Below, piece by piece: positions 34,379-44,491 of a stretch of 64,000 bases of DNA (position 1 is its first letter; each line of letters opens with the position of its first letter). Below the pieces are notes generated by a model, which was not told where the DNA came from, did not search any database, and worked only from the letters and a program-made list of their open reading frames with translations. Made by a program: the position numbers and the translations under genes. The stretch covers positions 62,001 through 126,000 of the forward strand of contig CAYPJU010000002.1 of assembly GCA_964411125.1 (NCBI GenBank). Reading direction: 5' to 3'. Source of the DNA: JBFIHF01 sp964411125 (GTDB lineage: Bacteria > Myxococcota_A > Bradymonadia > Bradymonadales > Bradymonadaceae).

Positions 34379-36454
34379 GTGAGCGCCGGATCCGGATCTG
34401 CCGCGGAGCTACAGCCCGGGCAGGTATTCGAGGGGAAATACAAGATCCTCCGCGAGCTCGGTCGCGGTGGGTTCGGGATGGTTTACCTCGCCTTCCAGGA
34501 GGGGATGGATCGCCACGTCGCGCTCAAGATCCTCAAATCCAGTGTCACCGCTCAAGCGCCGAGCGCCAAGGATCGATTCCTGCGCGAGGTAAAGATCATC
34601 TCGCGACTCAAACACCCGAACACAGTCACGATCCACGACTTCGGCGAGACCTGGGACGGAGGTCTCTACATGGTGCTGGAGTATGTCGAAGGCGAGACGC
34701 TCAAGCAGGTGCTCAAGCGCGAGGGGGCGCAGGACCCGCTCCGGGGGGCGGAGATTGCGCGGCAGATCGCCCGTTCGTTGAGCGAGGCGCACCAGCATGG
34801 GGTGGTACACCGCGATCTGAAGCCAGCCAACATCATGCTCACCAGCATCGAGACGGGGAAAGACTTCGTGAAGGTGCTGGACTTCGGGGTCGCGCGTCTG
34901 CTCGACGCTCCGACCGACGATCTCACCTCTGTCGGCCTGCCCGAAGGTGAACGGGAACTCATCGGGACGCCGCGCTACATGTCTCCCGAGCAGGTCCGTG
35001 GGGAGAATCTCACTGGCGCGAGCGACATCTACGGCCTCGGGTTGATGCTCTACGAGCTCCTCGCGGGGGAGCCGGCCGTTCAAGGGGACACGACGATGGG
35101 CCTGATCACGCAGCAGATCAGCCCGGAGCCTTTGCGCCTTCCGCACCTGAATGCCTTTCCGCCCCCGCTTCAGGACATCGTTCGAATCTCGACGACCAAG
35201 CAGCTCAACGACCGGTTTCAAACGGCCGATCAGATGGCGGATGCTCTCGAAGAGACGATCTTCATGATACGGCGCGAACGAAACCTCACCGGGCCGAGTA
35301 ACCCATCGGGTTTCCAGCTCTCGAGTTACCAGTCGCAGTTGTCAGCTCAGCAACCCGAGTGGCTGGAACGGGGTTCCAGCTTTCAATCGGGGCCGGCCGA
35401 CAGTTGGAACAGCGGCGGACACCAGAGCATCCCACCCCAGTCGGGCGGTCACGCGGGGATGAACTCGTTCCAATCTTCGGGTCCGTTCGCGAGCGGTGTG
35501 GTCCCGAGCCCCCCTGCCCCTCCACCTCGGAGCCTCAGCCCGGGATTCAACGAGCTGGAACTTCCGCAAGACGATGACTACCAGCCGACGGTCGAGCGTG
35601 ACGCGTTGAGTCGCGCTTCGCTCCCGCCTACCGGCGTCGGCGCGGCCGGGCTCTCGCTCGAAGAGCTTCCGCCCGTTCCACTGGACGATCGTCCGTTCGA
35701 CCCGGAGAGCGAGGCGGAAGACGATCCGCACGCTCCGCCGCCGGCCGAACCGGATCTCTCCCCTCCGGCGATCTCGGCCAGCATCTCGCGTATCAAGACG
35801 CGGCCTCAGCCCGAAGAGAGCCTCTCCGAGTTCGCGATCGGGCTGCTGCAAGTTCTGGCGCTGAGTACGCTGGCGATTTTCGTCTCTTACGTAATGTTCC
35901 TGGTGCTCGGGGCCTGGATCGACAGTTTCGCGCACGGTGCGGTCAAATTGATCGGCGCCGCGTTGGGCGCTCTGGTGGTGCCCGTGGGACTCATCGTCAT
36001 CGAGAGCCTCAACAGCGATCGCTTCCGGGTGGTGGCCAAGTTCTCGGACCGAGCCACGGGCGTTCTCGTCAAGAGCACGGTGATCGGCGTCTTCGTGGTG
36101 GTCGTGCTGTCGGCTGTGTTCGCGGGAAAAATCGTGCCCAACCTCCAGGTCGATCCCAACTGGTTCTTCGCCGAAGAGGACGCTCCCGGCCTGCCGCGGC
36201 TGAACCGTACGGTGTCTTACGGCGTGGCCGATGCGATCGCGACGACGATGGGAGCCATCGGGCTCTACGACCCAAAGAGCGCGGCAATGCGTAAGCGCGC
36301 AGCTCAGACGGGGACCGCCCCGCGCAAGCTGGCTCCGGGGCGCACCCGAGCCCTGCCCCCGTCGACCCGCGATGGAAACAAGCAACAGCGCACCCGTCCG
36401 GCGGCGCCCACTGGCGGCTCCGACACGAAGAAATCCGAATACGAAAAGTGGTGA
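34379..36454 (+). CDS. Hanks-type Ser/Thr protein kinase, membrane-anchored
   Basis: The 691-residue product has a full kinase domain: LGRGGFGMVYLA (27-38), Lys50 in ALK, Glu70, catalytic HRDLKPAN (144-151), DFG (168-170) and SPEQ near 208. A Ser/Pro/Gln-rich flexible region (about 300-470) leads to three hydrophobic helices (about 485-610), then a short basic tail. It is expected to transmit signals at the inner membrane by Ser/Thr phosphorylation. The start is GTG at 34379 with AGGAG upstream. It ends three bases from the convergent foldase gene. Confidence 0.93.
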   Translation: MSAGSGSAAELQPGQVFEGKYKILRELGRGGFGMVYLAFQEGMDRHVALKILKSSVTAQAPSAKDRFLREVKIISRLKHPNTVTIHDFGETWDGGLYMVLEYVEGETLKQVLKREGAQDPLRGAEIARQIARSLSEAHQHGVVHRDLKPANIMLTSIETGKDFVKVLDFGVARLLDAPTDDLTSVGLPEGERELIGTPRYMSPEQVRGENLTGASDIYGLGLMLYELLAGEPAVQGDTTMGLITQQISPEPLRLPHLNAFPPPLQDIVRISTTKQLNDRFQTADQMADALEETIFMIRRERNLTGPSNPSGFQLSSYQSQLSAQQPEWLERGSSFQSGPADSWNSGGHQSIPPQSGGHAGMNSFQSSGPFASGVVPSPPAPPPRSLSPGFNELELPQDDDYQPTVERDALSRASLPPTGVGAAGLSLEELPPVPLDDRPFDPESEAEDDPHAPPPAEPDLSPPAISASISRIKTRPQPEESLSEFAIGLLQVLALSTLAIFVSYVMFLVLGAWIDSFAHGAVKLIGAALGALVVPVGLIVIESLNSDRFRVVAKFSDRATGVLVKSTVIGVFVVVVLSAVFAGKIVPNLQVDPNWFFAEEDAPGLPRLNRTVSYGVADAIATTMGAIGLYDPKSAAMRKRAAQTGTAPRKLAPGRTRALPPSTRDGNKQQRTRPAAPTGGSDTKKSEYEKW

Positions 36455-36457
36455 ACG

Positions 36458-37618
36458 CTACTCTCCACCCTCTACCAGGGGGGGTGCCGTCAGGTCTGGG
36501 ACGACGTTGCGGTCCCCGAACGCGGGTGGCCTGGCGCTGAACTCGGGGTTCTTCTCGATGTTCTGCTCGAGCTTGTCGACCTTCGCTTTTTTCCGCAGCT
36601 CGCTCATCAACTTCAAGGTCGCGTCCCTCTTCTTGGAGCGGAGGAGGGTTTCACGGACCTCGTCGGCCACCTGCTCGAGCGGCTGCAGGCGCTCGGGCCG
36701 TTTCTCGAACACCTTGATGATGTGAAGGCCGTGGGACGAGCGGACTGGCTCGGTGGTAATCTGTCCCGCCTCCAGCTTGAACGCGGCGTTGGAGAACTCC
36801 GGTACCATCTGTCGACGGGAGAACCATCCGAGGTCGCCTCCCTTGTTCGCCGTGGGGCCCTCGGAGTACTGGCGGGCGAGCGCAGCGAAGTCGGCGCCCT
36901 TCTTTTCGGCCTCGCGCTGAATCCTTCGAGCCAGTTGTTTGCGCTCTTTCACGTCCTCGGGAGTGGCTTCTCGGTCGAGCCTGAGAAGGATGTGGCTGGC
37001 GCGCACCTGCTCGGGGGTCTGAAAACGTTTCTCGTTGTCCTGATAGAACTCCTGGATCTCGGCATCGGTCACCCGAACGTCGTACTGCTCGGCGAGGAGC
37101 GCCTCGAGCCCGAGCGACTTACGCAGGTCGGCCTTGATGCGATCCGGCGTCATTCCGCTGCGACGGTAGTACTCCTCGATGTCCTCCTGCTCGTGGAAGT
37201 TCTCGTCGAGGTACGCGTCGAACTGGGCCTGAACGTCGGCGTCGGCCACTTCGATCCCGGCTTCGTCGAGGGCCTGCTCGAGCAATGCGTCGCGGATCAG
37301 TTGCGTGAGAATTCGCTCGCGGTATCGCGCGATTCTCTTGTCGTCTAGGTAGCGCGCCATTCGCCCGAACCGCCGAGCTTCGGTGTCGAACCGTTCGGCG
37401 GGAATCTCCTTCCCGTTCACGCGTGCGACGGGTCCGATGGCCCGAAAGGGAACGAGCACCTCCGCTTCAGCGGCCTCGGAGGCCTCCACGTTGCCCAGAT
37501 CGGCGACCGACTCTTTCACGGGGGGCGGATCGGTCGGCGCTGTCTGCTCGACGGCGTCTCCTTCGCAGGCGCAGAGACCGACGAGGAGCGACAACGAGAT
37601 GAAGCGAAGCCTGGTCAT
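36458..37618 (-). CDS. PpiC/SurA-like peptidyl-prolyl isomerase lipoprotein
   Basis: The 386-residue exported protein has a signal ending near GLCAC (Cys18). A SurA-type N-terminal helical chaperone region (about 65-200, with RDALLEQALDEAGIEV) precedes one parvulin domain (about 205-310), marked by VRASHILLR, ADFAALARQYSEGPTANKGGDLGWF and VRSSHGLHIIKV. It would assist folding of envelope proteins at the periplasmic side. A Ser/Thr kinase gene ends 7 bp before its ATG on the minus strand, suggesting one transcript. Function in outer-membrane biogenesis is inferred from the family. Confidence 0.92.
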   Translation of the reverse strand: MTRLRFISLSLLVGLCACEGDAVEQTAPTDPPPVKESVADLGNVEASEAAEAEVLVPFRAIGPVARVNGKEIPAERFDTEARRFGRMARYLDDKRIARYRERILTQLIRDALLEQALDEAGIEVADADVQAQFDAYLDENFHEQEDIEEYYRRSGMTPDRIKADLRKSLGLEALLAEQYDVRVTDAEIQEFYQDNEKRFQTPEQVRASHILLRLDREATPEDVKERKQLARRIQREAEKKGADFAALARQYSEGPTANKGGDLGWFSRRQMVPEFSNAAFKLEAGQITTEPVRSSHGLHIIKVFEKRPERLQPLEQVADEVRETLLRSKKRDATLKLMSELRKKAKVDKLEQNIEKNPEFSARPPAFGDRNVVPDLTAPPLVEGGE

Positions 37619-37625
37619 GGAATCC

Positions 37626-39167
37626 TCACAGCATGTTGGCGACTTCGCGCACGACTTCGATGCTCATCGGCATGAGCACCTCCTGCACGTGGGCGCGAGC
37701 CAATGCAGCGATTGCGTTCCCGATGGTCGTCGCCCCGGGCACGAAGTCGATTGGATCGATGAACCACGACGGATTCTTGAGCAAGCCGACGGCGAGGTTG
37801 GTCAGGATCAGGTGCGAACCCAGGAATCCGAGAACGTTCGCGATCAGGAAGAGCCGGAAAAAGCTCCACCGCCACGCCTTGGTCGCCGCGACGAGCGAGA
37901 CCGAGAGGGCGACGAGGAACGGAAACCCACCCACGAATGCGCGGAGCAAGAGCCCCGAGTCCCACATGTGGGCGCTCAAGAATACGAAGGCGAGCGGAGC
38001 GAGTGCGACGGCCAGCAGTGCTTCGACGATCTCGGAGTTGGTCTCGGGGATTCGAAGCAGGGGGCGCCCCCTGGAGGTGGTCACGACCCTCGGTGCGCCC
38101 TCCCCCTCCGCGGGCCGAAGGCGATCGTAACGGTCGAAGTCGAGCTCCAGATTGTCCGCGGAGTGGATCGAACGCAGACGCTCTTCTTTGTCTTCGAGGT
38201 CGGCTTTGTTTGCCGCCGGCGGTCCCGTCGCTGGTCCAGGACCGACGACGACTCTGCCACCTTTGGCGGCGACGGCCGCATGTCGCTCACTCCGTTCGAG
38301 CCGCTCGATCTCGGCGATGACCTCGTCGGCTGTCTGGTATCGACGCCGATGATTCTTGTCGATCATCTGGCGGAGCATGGGCCGGTACTCTTCGGGTACG
38401 AGCTCGATCTCGTCCAACTGAAGGGGCTTTCGCGAGACGTGGGCCATGATGGCGGTCTCTACGGAGTCGGCTTTGACGGCCCGCGCCCCCGTGATCATCT
38501 CGTAAAAGAGGAGCCCGAGGGCGTAGAGATCGGAGAAGGGCCCGACGGCCTGTCCCCTCGCCTGCTCCGGCGCGATGTAGCGGGGAGTTCCGACGGCGAC
38601 CCCCTCCCGGGTGAGTTGAATGATCGACTCGTCGTTCACGCGCTCGAGGAGCTTTGCCATTCCGAAGTCGAGCACCTTCACGTCGTATTCGCCGCCTCGC
38701 CGCTCCATCAGCATGATGTTTTGTGGCTTCAGGTCTCGATGCACGATTCCCAGGTCGTGCGCTGCCTTCAGGCCCTTCGCTATCTGGCGGGTGACGGAGA
38801 GCGAGACGCCGGCCGGGAGCCTGCGCCCGTTGACCACGTCGTAGAGGGTGGCGCCATCGAGGTACTCGAGGACCATGAAGAGGAGGTGGTTTTCGGTCTC
38901 CCCATAGTCGTACATCGTGATGACGTTGGGGTGGCGGATCGACGCGACGACCTTCATCTCGCGTTGGAATCGGCCCAGGGCGGTCTCGTTCACCCCGGAG
39001 TCGGGGGGCGGCAGCGCCTTTACGGCCACGCGCTCCATCGTGACTTTGTCGATCGCGGTGAAGATCGAGCCATAGGCTCCGGAGCCGATGAAATCTTCGA
39101 CTTCGTACCGCTCGCCGAGCACGGTGCCGGGGCGAATGTATTTGCGAACGACGTCGGACGGATGCAT
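37626..39167 (-). CDS. Hanks-type Ser/Thr protein kinase with C-terminal membrane region
   Basis: The 513-residue protein has IGSGAYGSIFTA (27-38), Lys50 in AVK, Glu70, HRDLKPQN (143-150), DFG (167-169) and APEQ near 203, so all catalytic residues are present. After the kinase lobe a charged linker (about 290-375) leads to three or four hydrophobic helices (about 380-475). It is probably an inner-membrane kinase. The ATG at 39167 is the start. It lies directly upstream of the PpiC-like gene on the same strand and downstream of another kinase gene. Confidence 0.93.
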   Translation of the reverse strand: MHPSDVVRKYIRPGTVLGERYEVEDFIGSGAYGSIFTAIDKVTMERVAVKALPPPDSGVNETALGRFQREMKVVASIRHPNVITMYDYGETENHLLFMVLEYLDGATLYDVVNGRRLPAGVSLSVTRQIAKGLKAAHDLGIVHRDLKPQNIMLMERRGGEYDVKVLDFGMAKLLERVNDESIIQLTREGVAVGTPRYIAPEQARGQAVGPFSDLYALGLLFYEMITGARAVKADSVETAIMAHVSRKPLQLDEIELVPEEYRPMLRQMIDKNHRRRYQTADEVIAEIERLERSERHAAVAAKGGRVVVGPGPATGPPAANKADLEDKEERLRSIHSADNLELDFDRYDRLRPAEGEGAPRVVTTSRGRPLLRIPETNSEIVEALLAVALAPLAFVFLSAHMWDSGLLLRAFVGGFPFLVALSVSLVAATKAWRWSFFRLFLIANVLGFLGSHLILTNLAVGLLKNPSWFIDPIDFVPGATTIGNAIAALARAHVQEVLMPMSIEVVREVANML

Positions 39168-39260
39168 GCCGATTCCGGGCTCATCTGCCGGACGAGACGA
39201 CCGCGTGTCGGTCCTCGTTCCGGTCTACACAGATCGGGAATGGGTTGACGAGTGGAGGTT

Positions 39261-40835
39261 TTACCACGGCTTGATGGACGACGCGAAGCTGAAGACCCCG
39301 GCGAAACCCTCAGCGATCCCTTCCACCCCCCGGCGAACGACGCTGTCGGCGGGGGCGTCGGCGACCATCCAGCCGCCGGCGAGCTTCATGCGGGAGGCGG
39401 CGTCCTCGGGGATGAGAAAGCCGGTGACGAGCATCACGATCACAAGGGCGACGAGGAGGTTGCGGGAGAGCGGCAGGACCCAATCTTCCCGGAATCCACG
39501 CCCTATGCGCCGCATCGGCGAGAACTGAACGGCGAGAATCGCCCCGGCGAGGGGGATGAGACCGATGAAGACGCGGCTCGCCCCCCCGTTTGCGTAGACG
39601 GTCGAGGTGACGTGGAACACGAACAGGAGGCTCAGGACACCGACCGTGATCCAGACCCCATCGCGCTGCCAGGAGCTGGTGGAGAAGGTGTTGCTGCGGT
39701 CGGCCTCGCGCCGTGAAGCGACGTCACGCCTTATCTCGTCGCGCCGGATGCGGCCGTGATCCACTTTGAGTTCTTCTCGCCGAGCCGGTTGGCGTCGGGG
39801 TGCTGGCGCGGGTTCCGGCCGGGGCCGCGAGGGGCGCCGTCGCGGTGGTTCGGTCTCTTCGATCGGGGGAGGTTCGATGTAGCCCCGCCCGGAGAAGAGC
39901 TCGTCGAAGTCGTCGTCTTCCGGCTCGCCGAGCAGCACGGCGAACTCGTCGGAGTAGTCGGCGCTGTCGATCCTCGGTAGTTGTCGCGCGAACTCCTGGA
40001 CAGACCGAAACCGGGCTCGCGGATCTCGGGCAGTAGCCTTGAGCACCAGCTTCTGAAATCGCTCGGAGACGAGGTTGAGCTTCGGGAACGGCAGTGGTTC
40101 CTCAGCGATGTGATTCTGCACGACCTCGCCGACGGTCTTGCCCTCGACGGGGGTCTCGCCGGTCAGCATTTCGTAGACGAGCAGGCCGAGACTGTAGAGG
40201 TCGCTGGCGGGAGTTATCGGCTCGCCGAGAACCTGCTCGGGGCTCATGTAGATGGGGGTTCCGACGAACTGGGTCGAGCGGCGGGTACGCTTCGCCTGAG
40301 TTCGTCGAGCTTCGTCTTCGACCAGCTTCGCGACCCCGAAATCGAGAACTTTCACGAAGTCGGTCTCGCCGTGGACCTCCGTGAGCATGATGTTCGAAGG
40401 TTTGAGGTCGCGGTGAATGACTCCGGTGTCGTGCGCCTCGTCCAGGGACTTGAGGATCTGCTTGGTGATGTGCGCCACGCGCTGTTCGCTCATCGCGCCC
40501 TTCTCGAGCTCTGCTTCGAGAGAAGTGCCGATGACGAACTCCATCACCATGTAGGAGATGTCGGTGTCGGTGGTGCCGAAGTCGAAGACGGTGACGGTGT
40601 GGGGGTGCTTCAACTTCGAGACGATGCGCGCTTCGTGGACGAAGCGCTCGGCGACCTCGGGGTGTCCCTGAACGATCTCGGGGCGCAAGACCTTCATCGC
40701 GACGTCTCGGTCCATGACTTCGTGACGCGCACGGAGCACGTAAGCGAAGCTCCCCTCCCCGATTTTGTCGACGATACGGTACTTCCCCTCGAACAGGCTC
40801 CCTCGAGCGAGAGCACGTCTGAAGTTTTGGCGCAC
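39261..40835 (-). CDS. Hanks-type Ser/Thr protein kinase with C-terminal membrane helices
   Basis: The protein (524 residues from GTG 40835) has IGEGSFAYVLRA (25-36), Lys48 in AMK, Glu68, HRDLKPSN (141-148), DFG (165-167) and SPEQ near 200. A Pro/Arg-rich linker (about 330-415) precedes three hydrophobic helices in the last 110 residues. GGAGGT lies 12 bp before this GTG and 3 bp before a TTG at 40844, so the exact start is uncertain. Earlier in-frame starts would overlap the groEL terminator. It follows groEL on the same strand but is separated by that terminator. Confidence 0.9.
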   Translation of the reverse strand: MRQNFRRALARGSLFEGKYRIVDKIGEGSFAYVLRARHEVMDRDVAMKVLRPEIVQGHPEVAERFVHEARIVSKLKHPHTVTVFDFGTTDTDISYMVMEFVIGTSLEAELEKGAMSEQRVAHITKQILKSLDEAHDTGVIHRDLKPSNIMLTEVHGETDFVKVLDFGVAKLVEDEARRTQAKRTRRSTQFVGTPIYMSPEQVLGEPITPASDLYSLGLLVYEMLTGETPVEGKTVGEVVQNHIAEEPLPFPKLNLVSERFQKLVLKATARDPRARFRSVQEFARQLPRIDSADYSDEFAVLLGEPEDDDFDELFSGRGYIEPPPIEETEPPRRRPSRPRPEPAPAPRRQPARREELKVDHGRIRRDEIRRDVASRREADRSNTFSTSSWQRDGVWITVGVLSLLFVFHVTSTVYANGGASRVFIGLIPLAGAILAVQFSPMRRIGRGFREDWVLPLSRNLLVALVIVMLVTGFLIPEDAASRMKLAGGWMVADAPADSVVRRGVEGIAEGFAGVFSFASSIKPW

Positions 40836-40909
40836 GTCGCCCAAAGGACCTCCGAGGCACGAACGGTCTGATTGTGGCGCAGGACGCGCTTCAGGACCAG
40901 TATCCGGGC

Positions 40910-40945
40910 AAAAAAAAGTCCGGCGCTCACGAGGAGTGCCGGACT
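40910..40945 (-). terminator. Rho-independent terminator of groES-groEL
   Basis: A 12-bp stem (40917-40928 with 40934-40945, one G-U pair) has a 5-nt loop. On the minus strand it is followed by a run of eight T. It lies about 20 bp beyond the groEL stop. Confidence 0.9.
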
Positions 40946-40965
40946 CTTTGAGTGCGGGGGGAGGC

Positions 40966-42615
<1,650 letters not shown>

Positions 42616-42646
42616 GTTGCTTCTCCTTTATCTCTGGAAACTTTGG

Positions 42647-42937
42647 TTACGCGGTGACGATCGCGAGGATTTCGTCTTCGCGGAGGATGAGATGCTCTTC
42701 GCCCGAAAGCGTGATCTCCGTGCCGGAGTACTTTCCGAAGAGGACCTTGTCCCCTTCCGAAACGCTCATCGGAATTTCGGCGCCGCTGTCTGCGCGCTTT
42801 CCGGGGCCGACGGCCCGAACGATGCCTTCGAGGGGTTTCTCTTTCGCCGTGTCGGGGATGTAGAGCCCCGAAGACGTCTTCTCCTCACTCTCGAGGCGCT
42901 GAACCAGCACTCGGTCCTGAAGCGGTTTGATTCCCAT
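42647..42937 (-). CDS. groS: Co-chaperonin GroES (Hsp10)
   Basis: The 96-residue co-chaperonin starts IKPLQDRVLVQRLESEEKT, has the mobile loop region at about 18-32 (EEKTSSGLYIPDTAKEKP), VRAVGPGKR and VLFGKYSGTEI, and ends LREDEILAIV. It caps GroEL. AGGAGAG precedes the ATG at 42937. It is the first gene of the groES-groEL operon, behind a promoter and CIRCE-type operator. Confidence 0.97.
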   Translation of the reverse strand: MGIKPLQDRVLVQRLESEEKTSSGLYIPDTAKEKPLEGIVRAVGPGKRADSGAEIPMSVSEGDKVLFGKYSGTEITLSGEEHLILREDEILAIVTA

Positions 42938-43030
42938 TTCACTCTCCTTGGTTGATGTCGGCTTGCGCCGTGCTGTGTAGTGTCGGCCTTCGAGTTGCTC
43001 CGGGCCGCATGGTTTCTCATCCATCCGCCC

Positions 43031-43057
43031 TTAGCAGTCTCAGACCGCGACTGCTAA
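43031..43057 (-). promoter_or_regulatory. CIRCE-type HrcA operator (variant)
   Basis: TTAGCAGTC, nine bases, then GACTGCTAA form a perfect 9-bp inverted repeat about 95 bp upstream of groES. The canonical CIRCE is TTAGCACTC-N9-GAGTGCTAA; here the C and G of the inner triplet are swapped symmetrically. It directly follows the -10 box, in a position for HrcA repression. Confidence 0.88.
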
Positions 43058-43065
43058 CGGGCCGG

Positions 43066-43093
43066 ATAGTAGTTGCGCCCTCGGAGGGGTCAA
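43066..43093 (-). promoter_or_regulatory. Sigma70-type promoter of groES-groEL
   Basis: On the minus strand TTGACC (43093-43088) and TACTAT (43071-43066) are 16 nt apart. The CIRCE-type repeat covers the expected transcription start, giving a compact heat-shock control region. Confidence 0.8.
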
Positions 43094-43181
43094 GCGATTT
43101 TTTTGACTCTGTGACGGTGGTGTCGAGGGAGATCGTCCCGACCGGGACGAAGGTCTCGCCGGCCGGTGGTTTCCGCGGTTC

Positions 43182-43643
43182 TCAGCGGTGGTAGGGCTCG
43201 CCGCGAATGATCGTCATCGCGCGGTAGAGCTGTTCCGCGAGCACCGTCCGCGCCATCTCGTGGGGCAGCGTGAGTGCCGAGAGTCGTAACACGAGATCGG
43301 CCTCTTGTCGCGTCTCGTCCGCGTGGCCCTCCGGTCCACCGATCAGAAATGTCACGTAGCGCGTCCCGCGCACCATGCGTTCTTCCACCCACTCGGCCAG
43401 CTCTTCGCTCGTCTTGTCGACGCCACGCTCGTCGAGGACCACCACGATCGCTCCCTGGGGAAGCGAGGCGAGCAAGCTCTGCGCTTCTTCGCGCTGACGC
43501 TGAGCCGCGTCCGACGCGCTCGACTCCCGAATGTCGCGGGAATCGGTCGGCAGATAGTGTCCGAGCCGGTCGATGTACTCGCGGTAGAGTTTTTTCCACC
43601 GTGAGTCGCGTAGCCTCCCGACGGCGTGAATGCTGAGCTTCAT
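43182..43643 (-). CDS. rlmH: 23S rRNA (pseudouridine-1915 N3)-methyltransferase RlmH
   Basis: RlmH methylates N3 of pseudouridine 1915 in 23S rRNA with SAM. The 153-residue SPOUT enzyme shows KLSIHAVGRLRDSRW at the N-terminus, the SAM knot LIGGPEGH (about 102-109) and the conserved C-terminal run PHEMARTVLAEQLYRAMTI, then GEPYHR. ATG 43643 fits the family start; ATG 43655 adds four residues. It is divergent from comF, which begins 77 bp away. Confidence 0.95.
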   Translation of the reverse strand: MKLSIHAVGRLRDSRWKKLYREYIDRLGHYLPTDSRDIRESSASDAAQRQREEAQSLLASLPQGAIVVVLDERGVDKTSEELAEWVEERMVRGTRYVTFLIGGPEGHADETRQEADLVLRLSALTLPHEMARTVLAEQLYRAMTIIRGEPYHR

Positions 43644-43720
43644 GGCCTTCGACATACCCGCCGGCGAGAAAGTTCGCAACGCTCGCCGTTCGCGTCCGAA
43701 AACGTTGGGAACCCGAAACG

Positions 43721-44428
43721 ATGGAGGACCCGATGTTAGACTTACTCTTTCCCCGAATCTGCTTTGGCTGCGACGACCTGCTGACGCGCGGCGAGCATGG
43801 CGTCTGTAAGCCATGTTCACGGGCCCTGTTCGAAATCTCTTCGCCGAAGTGTCCACGCTGTGCCCTACCTCGCGACCGCGCCGCCGGCGTCGACGCGCTG
43901 TGCGGGGGCTGCCTGAGTCGAAACCCGGCCTTCGAAACGTCCCACGCCTGCTTTCTGTACGATGGCCCGGTCCGTGAGGCCGTGCGGCGCGCGAAGGCGC
44001 GGGAGGACGAAGCGTTGTTGCTGTCCCTGACGGACGCGATGTCGGCGTGGTTCGAGGTCGTCGCCTCGACCTACCCGGACGCGAGTTGGATCGCAGTGCC
44101 TGCCCACGACGATGACATCCGCCGGCGCGGATGGGACCCGCCTCGACGCCTCTTGGAGCGACTCGCCGAGCGCTCCTCCTTTCATCTGTGCATCAGGCGA
44201 GGCCTCATCAAAGTGCGAGCGACGTCCAAGCAAGCCGACCTCGACATCGCCGCTCGATGGCGGAACCTTCGTGGCGTCTTCGAACCGGCCGATCGTCTCG
44301 AGGGGACGGTCGTGGTCTTCGACGACGTCATGACGACGGGCGCAACCTTGCATCATGCCGCGCGTGCGGCACGCGAGGGGGGCGCGGATGAGGTGGTGGC
44401 CGTCGTTGCTGCGCGGACGCCGCGATGA
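43721..44428 (+). CDS. comF: ComF-family phosphoribosyltransferase-like protein
   Basis: The 235-residue protein has the ComF order: an N-terminal double zinc finger (CFGC, CKPC, CPRC, CGGC within residues about 14-66), then a type-I phosphoribosyltransferase fold with VVVFDDVMTTGATLH near 196-210. In naturally transformable bacteria ComF acts in DNA uptake or ssDNA handling; here it stands alone, so competence is not proven. ATG 43733 (residue 5) is an alternative start. A cytochrome gene follows in the same direction. Confidence 0.9.
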   Translation: MEDPMLDLLFPRICFGCDDLLTRGEHGVCKPCSRALFEISSPKCPRCALPRDRAAGVDALCGGCLSRNPAFETSHACFLYDGPVREAVRRAKAREDEALLLSLTDAMSAWFEVVASTYPDASWIAVPAHDDDIRRRGWDPPRRLLERLAERSSFHLCIRRGLIKVRATSKQADLDIAARWRNLRGVFEPADRLEGTVVVFDDVMTTGATLHHAARAAREGGADEVVAVVAARTPR

Positions 44429-44491
44429 CACACGGCTCCGTCACGGCCTCCTCGCGTGGAAAAATGCCTCCGGGATGGCTACAACCGTCCC

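Noticed and set aside
43721..44428. A competence operon around comF
   Set aside because: No other competence or DNA-uptake gene is visible; the gene alone does not prove natural transformation.
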